DNA of 64,000 bases, taken from Treponema_C sp050937815. GTDB lineage: Bacteria > Spirochaetota > Spirochaetia > Treponematales > Treponemataceae. The stretch's first letter is position 1, and every line of letters starts with the position of its first letter. The stretch lies in NCBI RefSeq assembly GCF_050937815.1, contig NZ_JACDIJ010000010.1:1-64000 (forward strand), written 5' to 3'. Under the pieces are notes generated by a model. The model was not told where the DNA came from and did no database searches. It saw nothing but the letters and a program-made list of their open reading frames with translations. The position numbers and the translations under genes are program-made. This document shows positions 17,263-26,379 of this stretch, piece by piece.

Positions 17263-17492
17263 TAAAAATCTTCTCTTATCTGTATTCCGGGCTGATTTCT
17301 TCCGTCCTGCATAAAATCATCGGAAAACTCCGTAAAACTCCGCTCAAGATTGGCCCAACGGTTTGTTTTAGGGTATAAAATAATAGTTGAGCCGATTCTC
17401 TTTATGTACAATTCGGTTTCATCCAGTTGATATTCTTTCGGAATTCTGACGGCTTGACTGTTGCCGCTTGTAAATACTCTTGTTGCAAGCAT
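17262..17492 (-). CDS. vapB: VapB/AbrB-type antitoxin
   Basis: 76 residues from the ATG at 17492 with GGAGG upstream. The N-terminus ATRVFTSGNSQAVRIPKEYQ is a SpoVT/AbrB swapped-hairpin DNA-binding domain of the VapB type. The C-terminal tail (SDDFMQDGRNQPGIQIREDF) is the toxin-binding arm. Its partner toxin is truncated, so it may be an orphan antitoxin that still binds DNA. Confidence 0.88.
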   Translation of the reverse strand: MLATRVFTSGNSQAVRIPKEYQLDETELYIKRIGSTIILYPKTNRWANLERSFTEFSDDFMQDGRNQPGIQIREDF

Positions 17493-17685
17493 ATCGGTTC
17501 CTCCGATTAAAGTATATACAATTGTACTTATATTAATCAAGATGCTATTCGAGCTTTGTGGTAAATTGTCGGTTGTACAAACATGAAATTTTGTAAATAA
17601 TTAAACAGCAGCTATTTTCACCGTAGTAAATTCTACACCGAATTATTTGGATTTAGTTAACTGCTATTCTATAAATCCTGCTCAT
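17493..17685. other. Gene-free AT-rich gap
   Basis: No coding frame, hairpin or repeat that I can support. It must hold the vapB promoter at its left end. Confidence 0.4.
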
Positions 17686-18639
17686 TTATTTGATTTTCAT
17701 CTTTGAAGTAATATAGCTCTTATATATTTTTTTCATACTTTCCAAATCTATAACAATTAAATAGAATTCCTCAAACGTTGCATACCTCATATCGCCGGGT
17801 TCTTCCCCCATGCCGATATAGACCAAGTATTCTTTATTTTCTTTTTTCGCAATAGTAAAACCCCAAACACTTTCGATTTCTTTTAACAGGGTTCCGCTTT
17901 CAAGAATTCTGATAGAGTAGTTTGAAGGGAGATAGCCTACCGATGTATAGTAGAGTTCTCCGATAATCTCTTTCCCAACCCTATTGATGTTTATTGTTTC
18001 CGGATGATCTTCTTTATAGCCGAGCATGGAATAATCGAATGCGGCCATTTTTTTTAGTCTATTTGCCGAAATCCATTTTTTATCATCGGTAGACAGTTGA
18101 TATTCATATTCAACTTTCGCGGCATCTATTAAATACAGCTTTTTGTTTTTTAATTCCAATAATTTATATCCTTCTGTGGTCTTTATATCAAAGTTATCTT
18201 CAATTTCTAAAAACTTGGTAACGCCGTCTATTTCGATGGGAATTAAGTATCTATATTCAAATTCTGCATATATTTCATAGAGATTTTTTTCATTATTGAA
18301 TGAGTAAATCGTCAAATAAGGAAATCTTCCGCTTCCGGAAATTTGCATCATTGCGATCAATTTGGTTTTTATGTTTTCGATGAAGATTTCTTTACAATAC
18401 GCATTTTCTTTTTTTGTAAAATATAAAGAATCTTCTTCAAACCGTCTATATCCGTATGTGTATGGGCCGGAGGATCTTTCGACTGTATGTATGTTTAATT
18501 CACTTTCGTAATCTTCGTAAGTTGTAAGCGGAATGCCGTTGCTTTGAAATTTCCTTATAATTTGAATCAGTTGTGATTTACAATTGATACTTTGCACATA
18601 TACAAAACTTATCAGCATTAAACAAAATAATCTTTTCAT
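17686..18639 (-). CDS. Unknown exported protein
   Basis: 317 residues. The N-terminus MKRLFCLMLISFVYVQSINC is a signal peptide; the Cys at 20 could be a lipidation site, but SIN before it is a poor lipobox. The rest is rich in beta strands and Tyr/Glu, with no domain I recognise. Its AT content is above that of its neighbours, and no Shine-Dalgarno sequence stands before the ATG. It stands alone in its orientation group and could be a transferred gene. Confidence 0.55.
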   Translation of the reverse strand: MKRLFCLMLISFVYVQSINCKSQLIQIIRKFQSNGIPLTTYEDYESELNIHTVERSSGPYTYGYRRFEEDSLYFTKKENAYCKEIFIENIKTKLIAMMQISGSGRFPYLTIYSFNNEKNLYEIYAEFEYRYLIPIEIDGVTKFLEIEDNFDIKTTEGYKLLELKNKKLYLIDAAKVEYEYQLSTDDKKWISANRLKKMAAFDYSMLGYKEDHPETININRVGKEIIGELYYTSVGYLPSNYSIRILESGTLLKEIESVWGFTIAKKENKEYLVYIGMGEEPGDMRYATFEEFYLIVIDLESMKKIYKSYITSKMKIK

Positions 18640-18788
18640 AGCTTTGTTCTTTTACTGCTCAATTCCGGCATTAATATCCGAATTGGATGCTCTTTTTACT
18701 CAATCATAAATATCTCGTTTGTATTATATCACACTTTCACATATTCGGCACTATCTTTTATTTGAGATACATATTTTTGTGAATTACA

Positions 18789-18817
18789 TTGACAGGCGAG
18801 GTACTTTGTGCTATGAT
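18789..18817 (+). promoter_or_regulatory. Sigma-70-type promoter of the padR operon
   Basis: TTGACA (18789-18794), a 17-base spacer and TATGAT (18812-18817), 20 bases before the padR start, with GGAGG in between. A dyad for PadR autoregulation was not clear. Confidence 0.75.
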
Positions 18818-18837
18818 ACTGTCGAAGCGGAGGTGCC

Positions 18838-19170
18838 ATGTCTATTGCATCGGATTTATTGCGCGGCAATACCGAAACCATCATTCTTTCCCTGCTTGCC
18901 GAAGGCGATAACTACGGCTACGAGTTAAACAATCAAATAGTTCTCAGAAGCGGCGGCTTGTTGGAATTAAAAGAAGCGACTCTCTATACCGCCTTTAAAC
19001 GCTTGGAACAGCAGGGTTCGATTACCTCGTATTGGGGAGACGAAACCAGCGGAGCGCGCAGAAAGTATTATGCGATTACCCCTTTGGGAAAGGCGGCTTT
19101 GGGCTTTCTAAAAGAAGAATGGGAAAACGGAAAAAAAATAATCGATTCGATTATCGGAGGAATAAAATGA
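18838..19170 (+). CDS. PadR family transcriptional regulator
   Basis: 110 residues, the small PadR class. The winged helix spans residues 5-85 with LLAEGDNYGYELN and LKEATLYTAFKRLEQQG (recognition helix), and RKYYAITPLGK is the wing. These regulators usually repress their own operon and respond to envelope stress or drugs. The stop overlaps the next start by four bases, and the order PadR, HAAS protein, DUF4097 protein is a common operon type. Confidence 0.92.
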   Translation: MSIASDLLRGNTETIILSLLAEGDNYGYELNNQIVLRSGGLLELKEATLYTAFKRLEQQGSITSYWGDETSGARRKYYAITPLGKAALGFLKEEWENGKKIIDSIIGGIK

Positions 19171-19835
19171 GCAAAAAAATAGCGGAATATGTAAACTTTA
19201 TTTTCAGGAATGCGCCCAATACGCGCGAAGCGATGGAATTAAAAGAAGAAATCGAAAACAATGTGTCGGACAAATACGACAAACTGGTTGCCGGCGGGTT
19301 GGACGAAGAACAGGCTTTTTCCAAGGCGATTGCGAGTATCGGAAATATCGATGAATTGCTTGATGAATTAAAACGCTCGGCAGCACAAGAATCTTCGGCC
19401 GTAAAAGAGTTCCCGGCAGCTGAAAGCGAAAATCGGCAAAAAAAAGAAAAAAAGATGATCCGTGTACTGCTTGAAGCGGCGGCGATTATGTTGTTTGTCT
19501 TATGTCCCGTTCCGGTTATTATGCTTTCGGATGAAATCGGAGTAGTATGGATGTTTGTGTTTATAGCCTGCGGTACGGGCATACTGATTTTTTCATCTTT
19601 GTTTAAAACTCGGCAGAGCCAAGACGATATAGGCCGCTCCTTTGCCGAATATAAAAATCACTATAAACCTAAACGCCGTCTTTTCCGCAAAACCAAATCG
19701 CTTATATGGTCGTGTACAATCCTCTTGTATCTTATAATCAGTTTTTTAACAGGACGCTGGGATATTACCTGGATTATCTTTATTATCTCAGGTATCGGCG
19801 TTTCCATACTTGACATCGGAATGGATGAAGATTAA
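19167..19835 (+). CDS. HAAS-domain (DUF1700-like) membrane protein
   Basis: 222 residues from the ATG at 19167. Residues 1-75 form the helical prefix MSKKIAEYVNFIFRNAPNTR to SIGNIDELLDEL found in HAAS/DUF1700 proteins coupled to PadR. Then come a charged linker and about four membrane helices from residue 100. It probably works with the DUF4097 protein at the membrane. The frame upstream to 19032 is padR DNA in another frame. Confidence 0.8.
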   Translation: MSKKIAEYVNFIFRNAPNTREAMELKEEIENNVSDKYDKLVAGGLDEEQAFSKAIASIGNIDELLDELKRSAAQESSAVKEFPAAESENRQKKEKKMIRVLLEAAAIMLFVLCPVPVIMLSDEIGVVWMFVFIACGTGILIFSSLFKTRQSQDDIGRSFAEYKNHYKPKRRLFRKTKSLIWSCTILLYLIISFLTGRWDITWIIFIISGIGVSILDIGMDED

Positions 19836-19850
19836 AAGGAGGATTCGAAT

Positions 19851-20720
19851 ATGAAAAATAAACAATATACGGTATTGAAAACGGTATACATGGCGGTTTT
19901 AGGCATTTTATTGATTTTTTTTATCAAATTGTTTATTGTTTTGCTGATTACCGGTATGGGACTCGGCAGTTTTATGCGGGGGCGGGCTTTTCTCCGGCCG
20001 GGGCGATCGGTACGCACTATATCATCGGAACGTTTGATAGACGGCGAAGATTTTGTCAAGCATCGCGATCTTTCCGATTTTCATATTCTTAACCGCCGCA
20101 TCGAAATCGACGGCTCTCTCGAATACATCAATATAGACTGGCAAAAGGGCGATGTACGTGTACGTTTTGCCGCCGATGTATCGGCACCGTATGCGGAGGT
20201 AAAAAACGGCGGTACGAATATCTTATACAAAAAGTCCGCCAATGTACTGCGTGTCATTGACAAGCGCGGTAAGCGCCGTTCCCGATTTACCGATATTGGA
20301 GATAATTCCGGCTGCGATATTGAAGTTGTGCTGCCCTCCGATTATACATTACGGAGCATAAGCGTTTCTTCGGCAAGCGGCGATATACGGCTTTCGGAAA
20401 TACGGGCGCGGTCCGTTCATCTGTCTTCAGTCAATGCCGATATGCGCATACTCGGCTTTGCCGAAAACATAGATATCAATACCGTAAACGGCGATGCGGA
20501 AATAAAATCCCGGGGCGGTTTAAAACGTCTTGCGGTGCAAAGCGTCAATTCGGATATACGGCTCTTTGTTCCGGACGGGCAAAAAGTACATGTGCATAAT
20601 ACAGCCGTTGCCGACAAACTTGAATTTTTGGACAAAAGCATTGAAGCCGTTTCCGGCGAAGAGGCCGCCGAAGTTTTAATCAATTCCGTAAAAGCGGATG
20701 TAGTTGTGGGAAGGTTGTAA
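19851..20720 (+). CDS. DUF4097 beta-strand repeat protein
   Basis: 289 residues. One membrane helix (about 12-35) is followed by a region of short repeated beta strands, such as DIRLSEIRARSVHLSSVNAD and GDAEIKSRGGLKRL, typical of DUF4097 (putative adhesin/LiaG-like) proteins. GGAGG precedes the start, 15 bases after the HAAS gene. By analogy with LiaFGSR-type systems it may sense envelope damage, but this is inference. Confidence 0.85.
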   Translation: MKNKQYTVLKTVYMAVLGILLIFFIKLFIVLLITGMGLGSFMRGRAFLRPGRSVRTISSERLIDGEDFVKHRDLSDFHILNRRIEIDGSLEYINIDWQKGDVRVRFAADVSAPYAEVKNGGTNILYKKSANVLRVIDKRGKRRSRFTDIGDNSGCDIEVVLPSDYTLRSISVSSASGDIRLSEIRARSVHLSSVNADMRILGFAENIDINTVNGDAEIKSRGGLKRLAVQSVNSDIRLFVPDGQKVHVHNTAVADKLEFLDKSIEAVSGEEAAEVLINSVKADVVVGRL

Positions 20721-20757
20721 AACTATACGGCGGATTATTATTTTTGTGTGAAAAAGT

Positions 20758-20851
20758 TGGAAAAGCGGACAAAAACAGTTTAAAAAAGGCTGGAAAAACG
20801 GACAAAAACGGCTTTAAAAGGGTTGGAAAAACGGACAAGATAGAGTATAAT
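20758..20851 (+). promoter_or_regulatory. 33-bp tandem repeats leading into a promoter
   Basis: A unit of the form TTGGAAAAACGGACAAAAAC occurs three times with exact 33-base spacing (TGG at 20758, 20791 and 20824). The last copy supplies TTGGAA (20823-20828), which stands 17 bases before TATAAT (20846-20851), so each copy carries a -35-like box but only the last has a -10 box. The DUF4143 ATPase gene starts 81 bases further on. Confidence 0.65.
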
Positions 20852-20931
20852 CACAGTGTCTTAAAAGGAAGCGGGGGTGTCTAACAAGACGGCCGGTTTT
20901 AAAGCTCTACTCTCGATGCTTTGGAGGAAGT

Positions 20932-22287
20932 ATGCTTTATCGGAAAATTGAAACGTATATCCGGGATTTTTTTGTCTGCGAAAAGAAAAAAGCCCTGCTG
21001 ATAACGGGTGCGCGTCAGGTCGGAAAAACCTACATCATTGAAAAATACGGGGCGGAAAACTATCAGTCCTTTGTAAAGATAAATTTCGTAGAAAACATCG
21101 CGGCACGGGATATTATTATCGGAGCTTCGGACAGCAAGGAACTGCTCTTACGAATATCGGCCGTGGCGGATTCTCCTCTGATGCCCGGAAAAACTTTGAT
21201 TTTTTTTGATGAAGTACAAGAATGCAAAGAAATAGTAACGGCAATTAAATTTTTAGTAGATGAAGGAAGTTACAGATATATTTTAAGCGGTTCTCTTTTA
21301 GGTGTTGATTTAAAAGATATCCGTTCAATTCCGGTCGGCTATATGGATGTTATGGAAATGTTTCCCTTGAGCCTTGAAGAATTTGCAATCGCCAATTCGG
21401 TTTCGCCTGCCGTTATCGATAGTTTGCGGACGGCATTTAAAACAAAGACCGAAGTTGATGAAATAGTACATGCCAAGATGATGGAACTTTTTCATCTATA
21501 TTTAATAGTAGGCGGGATGCCGGAAGCGGTTAACAAATATCTGGAAACAAATAATTTGTTTGAAGTCCTTCAAATTCAAAGGTCGATAGTTTCTTTGTAC
21601 AAAAAAGACATAGCAAAATATGACCCCGATAACAAACTGTATCTTGAGGATATTTTCGATTTGATTCCGAGCGAACTGAACGCGAAAAATAAGCGCTTTA
21701 TCATGAAAAATCTGAATGAATATTTTAAATTCTCGCGGTACAAAAACAGTTTTATTTGGCTTAAAGATGCCGGGGTTGCTCTTCCGGTTTTTTGTGTTGC
21801 CGAACCGAAGAATCCCTTACTGCTTTCAAAATCGACAAACCTGTTTAAGCTCTTTTTATCGGATATCGGTCTTTTGGCCTCGATGTACGGTAACGGCATT
21901 CAGTTAAAAATATTAAAACGGGACAGCGATATTAATTTCGGTGCGATTTATGAAAATGCTGCGGCACAGGAGTTAAAAGCGCAGGGGTTTATGTTATACT
22001 ATTTTAACGGTAAAAAAACGGGTGAACTTGATTTTGTCATTGAGTCCGACGGGAAAGTTATTCCGATTGAAATAAAATCCGGCAAAAAATATAAAAGTCA
22101 CTCCGCCCTGAACAATGTACTTGCGAACGAGAGCTTCGGTATTGAAAATGCCTACGTGTTTCACGGAAAGAATGTCGAATCTAAGGGAAAAATCACGTAT
22201 TATCCGATATATATGCTTATGTTTGTACAAAAAAACGATTTACCTGCGGATACGGTGTATAAAATCGATTTGAAGTTATTGCAATAG
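20932..22287 (+). CDS. DUF4143 family AAA ATPase
   Basis: 451 residues. AAA_14 core at the N-terminus with Walker A GARQVGKT (residues 26-33) and Walker B TLIFFDEVQEC (about 87-97). The C-terminal DUF4143 part ends in a nuclease-like fold with GELDFVIESDGKVIPIEIKS, where D, E and K match the restriction-endonuclease-like PD-(D/E)xK pattern. The family is common in host-associated bacteria and its function is not established; a role in defence or nucleic acid handling is possible. GGAGG precedes the start. Confidence 0.9.
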   Translation: MLYRKIETYIRDFFVCEKKKALLITGARQVGKTYIIEKYGAENYQSFVKINFVENIAARDIIIGASDSKELLLRISAVADSPLMPGKTLIFFDEVQECKEIVTAIKFLVDEGSYRYILSGSLLGVDLKDIRSIPVGYMDVMEMFPLSLEEFAIANSVSPAVIDSLRTAFKTKTEVDEIVHAKMMELFHLYLIVGGMPEAVNKYLETNNLFEVLQIQRSIVSLYKKDIAKYDPDNKLYLEDIFDLIPSELNAKNKRFIMKNLNEYFKFSRYKNSFIWLKDAGVALPVFCVAEPKNPLLLSKSTNLFKLFLSDIGLLASMYGNGIQLKILKRDSDINFGAIYENAAAQELKAQGFMLYYFNGKKTGELDFVIESDGKVIPIEIKSGKKYKSHSALNNVLANESFGIENAYVFHGKNVESKGKITYYPIYMLMFVQKNDLPADTVYKIDLKLLQ

Positions 22288-22345
22288 GGACTCTCTAAAA
22301 ACTCGGTTAGATTTTCAGAGGTTTCCAATAAAAAGAGAGGCGCTT

Positions 22346-23200
22346 ATGAAAAGAGGAATAATATTTTTTTTAACGGTGCTTATTTTGTGTGTATCCTGCC
22401 AAAAAAACGGCCATACGGATAAAGACGCGGCAAGTAAACATAAAAGTAAAATTACGGTTTCAAATATGAGCAGCGAAGGCAGTATCGAAACAGTGCGTGC
22501 CGTTTTGAAAAAATCGGTAGCCGGAAAAGATGCCGATGATTTTATAAAGGCTGTGAAGGATTATAACAACACTATAGAAAAGACCGGTTTAACCGGAGCC
22601 TTTGAAGAACGGGTGCCCGTTTACGATTCGGACAAAATACATGAACTGTGGTCGGCAAAAAAAGGAGACTTTCTCGGAACAAATTGCAGAATCACCGCAT
22701 TTACGCTTTTAAAAGATACGCTTAAGATTAAACAAGGCCCCGTTGACGACGCCCTTTTATTTTTGGATAAGGATGCAATCGATACGGAACGTATTTTTAA
22801 CGAGGGGGATAAGCGGCGGTTTATGCAGTTGTTTTCGCGGGTACAAACCGAAAACACAAAGGACATTCATATCCATGCCGAAAAAATGAAGGAGCATTTT
22901 TCGAATATCGATTTTTCGCAAAAGGCAAAAATGCTGTCGGTGGTGCTGCATGACAATTTTGACGGCGATTATCTTTTTATAGGCCATACGGGCGTGCTTT
23001 TGGAAGACGCGGAAGGTTTTTTATTTTTGGAAAAACTTTCTTTTGCAGAGCCCTTTCAAGCGGTACGGTTTAGGACAAAGCAAGACTGCTATGAGTACTT
23101 ATTTTTAACATATAAGCACTATCGGGACGAAACAACGGCCTATCCTTTTATTATGGAAAACGGCGATTTAATAGAATTAGAGCTGTACCCTCGGGAATAA
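22346..23200 (+). CDS. DUF4300-like lipoprotein
   Basis: 284 residues. The signal peptide ends in the lipobox LCVSC (Cys about 19), so the protein is probably lipid-anchored. The C-terminal half carries FIGHTGVLLEDAEGFLFLEKLSFAEPFQAVRF, shared with the DUF4300 family as I recall it, including a His and aromatic residues. The biochemical role of that family is unknown. GAGAGG precedes the start. Confidence 0.7.
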   Translation: MKRGIIFFLTVLILCVSCQKNGHTDKDAASKHKSKITVSNMSSEGSIETVRAVLKKSVAGKDADDFIKAVKDYNNTIEKTGLTGAFEERVPVYDSDKIHELWSAKKGDFLGTNCRITAFTLLKDTLKIKQGPVDDALLFLDKDAIDTERIFNEGDKRRFMQLFSRVQTENTKDIHIHAEKMKEHFSNIDFSQKAKMLSVVLHDNFDGDYLFIGHTGVLLEDAEGFLFLEKLSFAEPFQAVRFRTKQDCYEYLFLTYKHYRDETTAYPFIMENGDLIELELYPRE

Positions 23201-23216
23201 AAAAATTATTCCCGAG
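23190..23216. terminator. Symmetric hairpin between convergent genes
   Basis: Arms CTCGGGAATAA and TTATTCCCGAG are perfect 11-bp inverted repeats around AAAAA. The left arm contains the lipoprotein stop codon. The hairpin could terminate both the lipoprotein gene and the minus-strand ABC operon, although neither side has a T run after the stem. Confidence 0.55.
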
Positions 23217-23226
23217 AGCGCTGTGT

Positions 23227-24339
23227 TCAGGTAATTTTTAAAGAACCCAAGCCTATGTTTTTTTTGCTGGTATTATCAAAAACGATAATATTATTGCCGG
23301 CAATATCAAAATGAATTTTTTGGTCAACTTTATAATCGATTGCACCGAATACGACCGATGACAAAATATTGCCCCGTAAATTAATTTTTACGATTGTTTC
23401 CATACCGGAAGGCAGGGTTGAATATGCAAGTCCTTCAATAAGCCCCTTATCGCTGATGGGCAAAAATTCGGGTCTTATACCGAGTGTAATCGACTCGTTT
23501 TCAAGCTGCAATTCTTTTTCGCCGGTAAATTCGGCATTTATGCCGAAAAAATCGACACAAAGTTTGTTTTTTTCCGTTTGTTTTGCCGTTGCCGGAATAA
23601 AATTCATTGTCGGGTTTCCGATAAAGTCGGCAACAAACAAATTTGCCGGATTGTTATAAACCGTTAGCGGCGGATCGTATTGCTGCAGATCTCCTTTTTC
23701 AATTAAGCATATTCTTGTTGCAAGTGTCATAGCTTCCAGTTGGTCATGGGTAACGTACACAAAGGTTGAATTGGTATCCGAATGCAAACGTTTTAATTCG
23801 GTGCGCATTTCGCTGCGGAGTTTTGCATCCAAGTTCGACAGGGGTTCGTCCATAAACAACACTTGGGGTTTCGGTGCCAAGGTTCTGGCGATAGCAACGC
23901 GCTGCTGCTGCCCGCCGGATAATTCCGCCGGATAGCGACCGCTGAATTCTTCGATTTTAAGGGTTTTTAAAACTTCCGTAACCCTCTCATCGATTTTGTC
24001 CTTTGACCACTTTAAGTTTTCAAGACCGAAGGCAATGTTTTTATAAACGGTCATGTGCGGCCACAGTGCATAGTTTTGAAATAAAAAGCCTATATCCCTT
24101 TTAGCCGGAGAAATATTTATTCCCCTCTCGGAATCAAACACGACGGTATCGCCTATAACGATTTTTCCTTCCGTAGGAGTTTCAAGACCGGCAATCATTC
24201 TTAATGTTGTGGTTTTTCCGCATCCGGAAGGTCCGAGCAGTGTAATAAATTCTCGGTCTTCGATGACCATATCTAATTTATTTACGGCAACAAAGCTGCC
24301 CCATTTTTTTGAAACGTTATGTAATTCTATTCTGGGCAT
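23227..24339 (-). CDS. ABC transporter ATP-binding protein (FbpC/PotA/AfuC type)
   Basis: 370 residues. Walker A GPSGCGKTT (36-44), signature LSGGQQQRVAIA, Walker B VLFMDEPLSNLD and a C-terminal TOBE/OB-like domain from about 240. This is the CUT1/FbpC class that energises import. It starts three bases before the permease stop. The class covers iron, polyamine, thiamine, sulphate and sugar-phosphate importers, so the substrate is open. Confidence 0.93.
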   Translation of the reverse strand: MPRIELHNVSKKWGSFVAVNKLDMVIEDREFITLLGPSGCGKTTTLRMIAGLETPTEGKIVIGDTVVFDSERGINISPAKRDIGFLFQNYALWPHMTVYKNIAFGLENLKWSKDKIDERVTEVLKTLKIEEFSGRYPAELSGGQQQRVAIARTLAPKPQVLFMDEPLSNLDAKLRSEMRTELKRLHSDTNSTFVYVTHDQLEAMTLATRICLIEKGDLQQYDPPLTVYNNPANLFVADFIGNPTMNFIPATAKQTEKNKLCVDFFGINAEFTGEKELQLENESITLGIRPEFLPISDKGLIEGLAYSTLPSGMETIVKINLRGNILSSVVFGAIDYKVDQKIHFDIAGNNIIVFDNTSKKNIGLGSLKIT

Positions 24340-24341
24340 TA

Positions 24342-26216
24342 TTATCCTCCAATTCCTTTATCGATAGATGCACCTGTTAATTTATTGACCATCAGATTTA
24401 CGGCAATAACAAAGACGACAAGAAGTAAGTTTATTCCGTTTGCCAGCTGATCGACGCCGTTTCTTGTATAGTATTCGAGAACGTTCGTTGCCAATGTAAC
24501 GCTTGATGTAATTAAAGCAAACAACGTATATTCGCGCATACACGAAATAAACGGCAAAAGGTAGCCGCTTATAAAACTTGATTTTTGAATCGGAAACAGG
24601 ATTTTAGTCATTCGCTTCCACCACGGACAACCGGTTATAATTGCCGCTTCTTCAATTTCACCCGAAACTTGAAACATGGCATTTGTGCCGCTTCGTGAAG
24701 CGAAGGGCAGGAATTTAATTCCGCCGACAATAATACAAAGCGCTACGGCCGACCATTCGCTCAGTGTCGTTGCAACATCCAAAAAGTGAAAGGTGCTGGT
24801 TTTGGACAACGAGAAAAATATTGTGCTGAAACTTAATGCGGGAATCAAGTAGGGTAAAAAAGCCAAACTTGAAACATAATTGGCAAGTTTGCTTCGTTTA
24901 TGTTTACTTACGGCGTAGCCTATTAAAATACCGCATGTTCCGCAAATAAAAGAAACAATAACCGCAACGACGATACTGCGGGCAAAGGATTTTAAAATCG
25001 TATCGTTATAAAAAATACCGTTTAAAGAATAATCGCGCGCACCGACAAAAGCATCGTCTATTGCCGGCGTACTGGAAATCCAATATTTCAGCGTTATTGA
25101 AGAAAAATCCCCCGACGTTTCTTCAAGGGTTTCGAGTATAAACGAAAAAAGGGGAATGACGGCAAAAAAAGTTACAAGGATAATCATTATAAAGGTAATG
25201 GGCCATTTTGCTTTTTTTAAATTGATTTTACTGATTTGCCCGGATTTACCCGATACCGTTGTAAAACTTCTTCTGCTTTTTGTAATTGAATTGTTCAAGG
25301 TTAAAATTAACACGCTGAATACCAATAAAACGGTTGCAATGACATAACCTTCGCCTTTTTTACCGGTCATAAGCGCGGAGCGCAGCGTAATGGAAATTGA
25401 ATTAAAAGAACCGTCCTTATTTAAAAATTGCGGAACGGTATAACTTGAAATCGAACTTGCAAATACAAGCAAAATTGTCGAAATCATTGCCGGAGCGACA
25501 ATGGGCAGCGTAATGCGTCTGATAATTTTAAACCTTGATGTTTTAAGAATAGTCGCCGCTTCTTCAAGATTTGCATCCATATTTCGCAAAATACCGCCGA
25601 TCAATATATATGCAAAAGGTGCATAGTGCAAACCTAATACGATGGCAGTGGGAAATAAACCGTACAGTGCCCATTGGGGAACGCATATGCCGGTCAATGC
25701 TTGCAACAAACCTACACCCGGACTGCCGCTTACATTTGTGTTTTTGAAAAAATTTTCCCAAAACATAGCAATGGACCAGGAAGGCATAATATACGGAAAA
25801 ACGAAAACCGCCGAAATGAATTTTTTAAAGGGAATATCGGTTCGTGTAATTAAAAAAGCCAAAGTGCCGCCGAGTGTTACGGAAACCGTACAAGCGATTA
25901 ACGCCATTAATACGGATCTGTAGAGCGGAATCCAAAAGAAATTTTTGGAATACAGCGGCGTCAATTTATTAAAAAGCAAAGACGGCCATTGCAACAGTGA
26001 AAAATCGCCGCGCTTTACCGATACGTCCCAAATTTCATTGATGTTTTTTGCCTCGGAAATACTTTGAACGGTAAAAGAATCCATCACCATCGAAAATAAG
26101 GGATATATTACTCCGATAGTTAAAAATATACCGAAAATTACAATAATTATATTCGGCACGTCTGAAAAAAAATATTTTATTTTGTTTATACGTTTATTTA
26201 AAGCGGATGTAGACAT
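24342..26216 (-). CDS. Double-length ABC permease (FbpB/AfuB type)
   Basis: 624 residues from the ATG at 26216 with GGAGTG upstream. It consists of two fused permease modules with about twelve membrane helices. Each has an EAA loop: NLEEAATILKTSRFKIIRR in the first half and EIEEAAIITGCPWWKRMTK in the second. This arrangement is typical of FbpB, ThiP and AfuB. A strong hairpin lies between it and the binding protein gene. Confidence 0.92.
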   Translation of the reverse strand: MSTSALNKRINKIKYFFSDVPNIIIVIFGIFLTIGVIYPLFSMVMDSFTVQSISEAKNINEIWDVSVKRGDFSLLQWPSLLFNKLTPLYSKNFFWIPLYRSVLMALIACTVSVTLGGTLAFLITRTDIPFKKFISAVFVFPYIMPSWSIAMFWENFFKNTNVSGSPGVGLLQALTGICVPQWALYGLFPTAIVLGLHYAPFAYILIGGILRNMDANLEEAATILKTSRFKIIRRITLPIVAPAMISTILLVFASSISSYTVPQFLNKDGSFNSISITLRSALMTGKKGEGYVIATVLLVFSVLILTLNNSITKSRRSFTTVSGKSGQISKINLKKAKWPITFIMIILVTFFAVIPLFSFILETLEETSGDFSSITLKYWISSTPAIDDAFVGARDYSLNGIFYNDTILKSFARSIVVAVIVSFICGTCGILIGYAVSKHKRSKLANYVSSLAFLPYLIPALSFSTIFFSLSKTSTFHFLDVATTLSEWSAVALCIIVGGIKFLPFASRSGTNAMFQVSGEIEEAAIITGCPWWKRMTKILFPIQKSSFISGYLLPFISCMREYTLFALITSSVTLATNVLEYYTRNGVDQLANGINLLLVVFVIAVNLMVNKLTGASIDKGIGG

Positions 26217-26317
26217 TTGAACACTCCGAACCCGAGGTTGTTTTAAAAACATTTTTAAAACAGCCTTCCGAGTTTAAAATCAAAAAAGGTGTCAACCGAA
26301 CTTTGTTAGACGCCTCC

Positions 26318-26353
26318 GGGCAGGATAAAACCGGTTGCGGTTTTATCCTGCCC
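26318..26353 (-). promoter_or_regulatory. 15-bp perfect hairpin between binding-protein and permease genes
   Basis: Arms GGGCAGGATAAAACC and GGTTTTATCCTGCCC enclose a six-base loop. In the transcript it lies 27 bases after the binding-protein stop and about 100 bases before the permease start. There is no T run, so it more likely protects the upstream mRNA or partly stops transcription, which would give more binding protein than permease. Confidence 0.65.
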
Positions 26354-26379
26354 GATACTGTTTAATACCAAATAGTTTT

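Noticed and set aside
19032..19166. Extended start of the HAAS protein
   Set aside because: It overlaps padR in another frame; the ATG at 19167 with ATGA coupling is the natural start.
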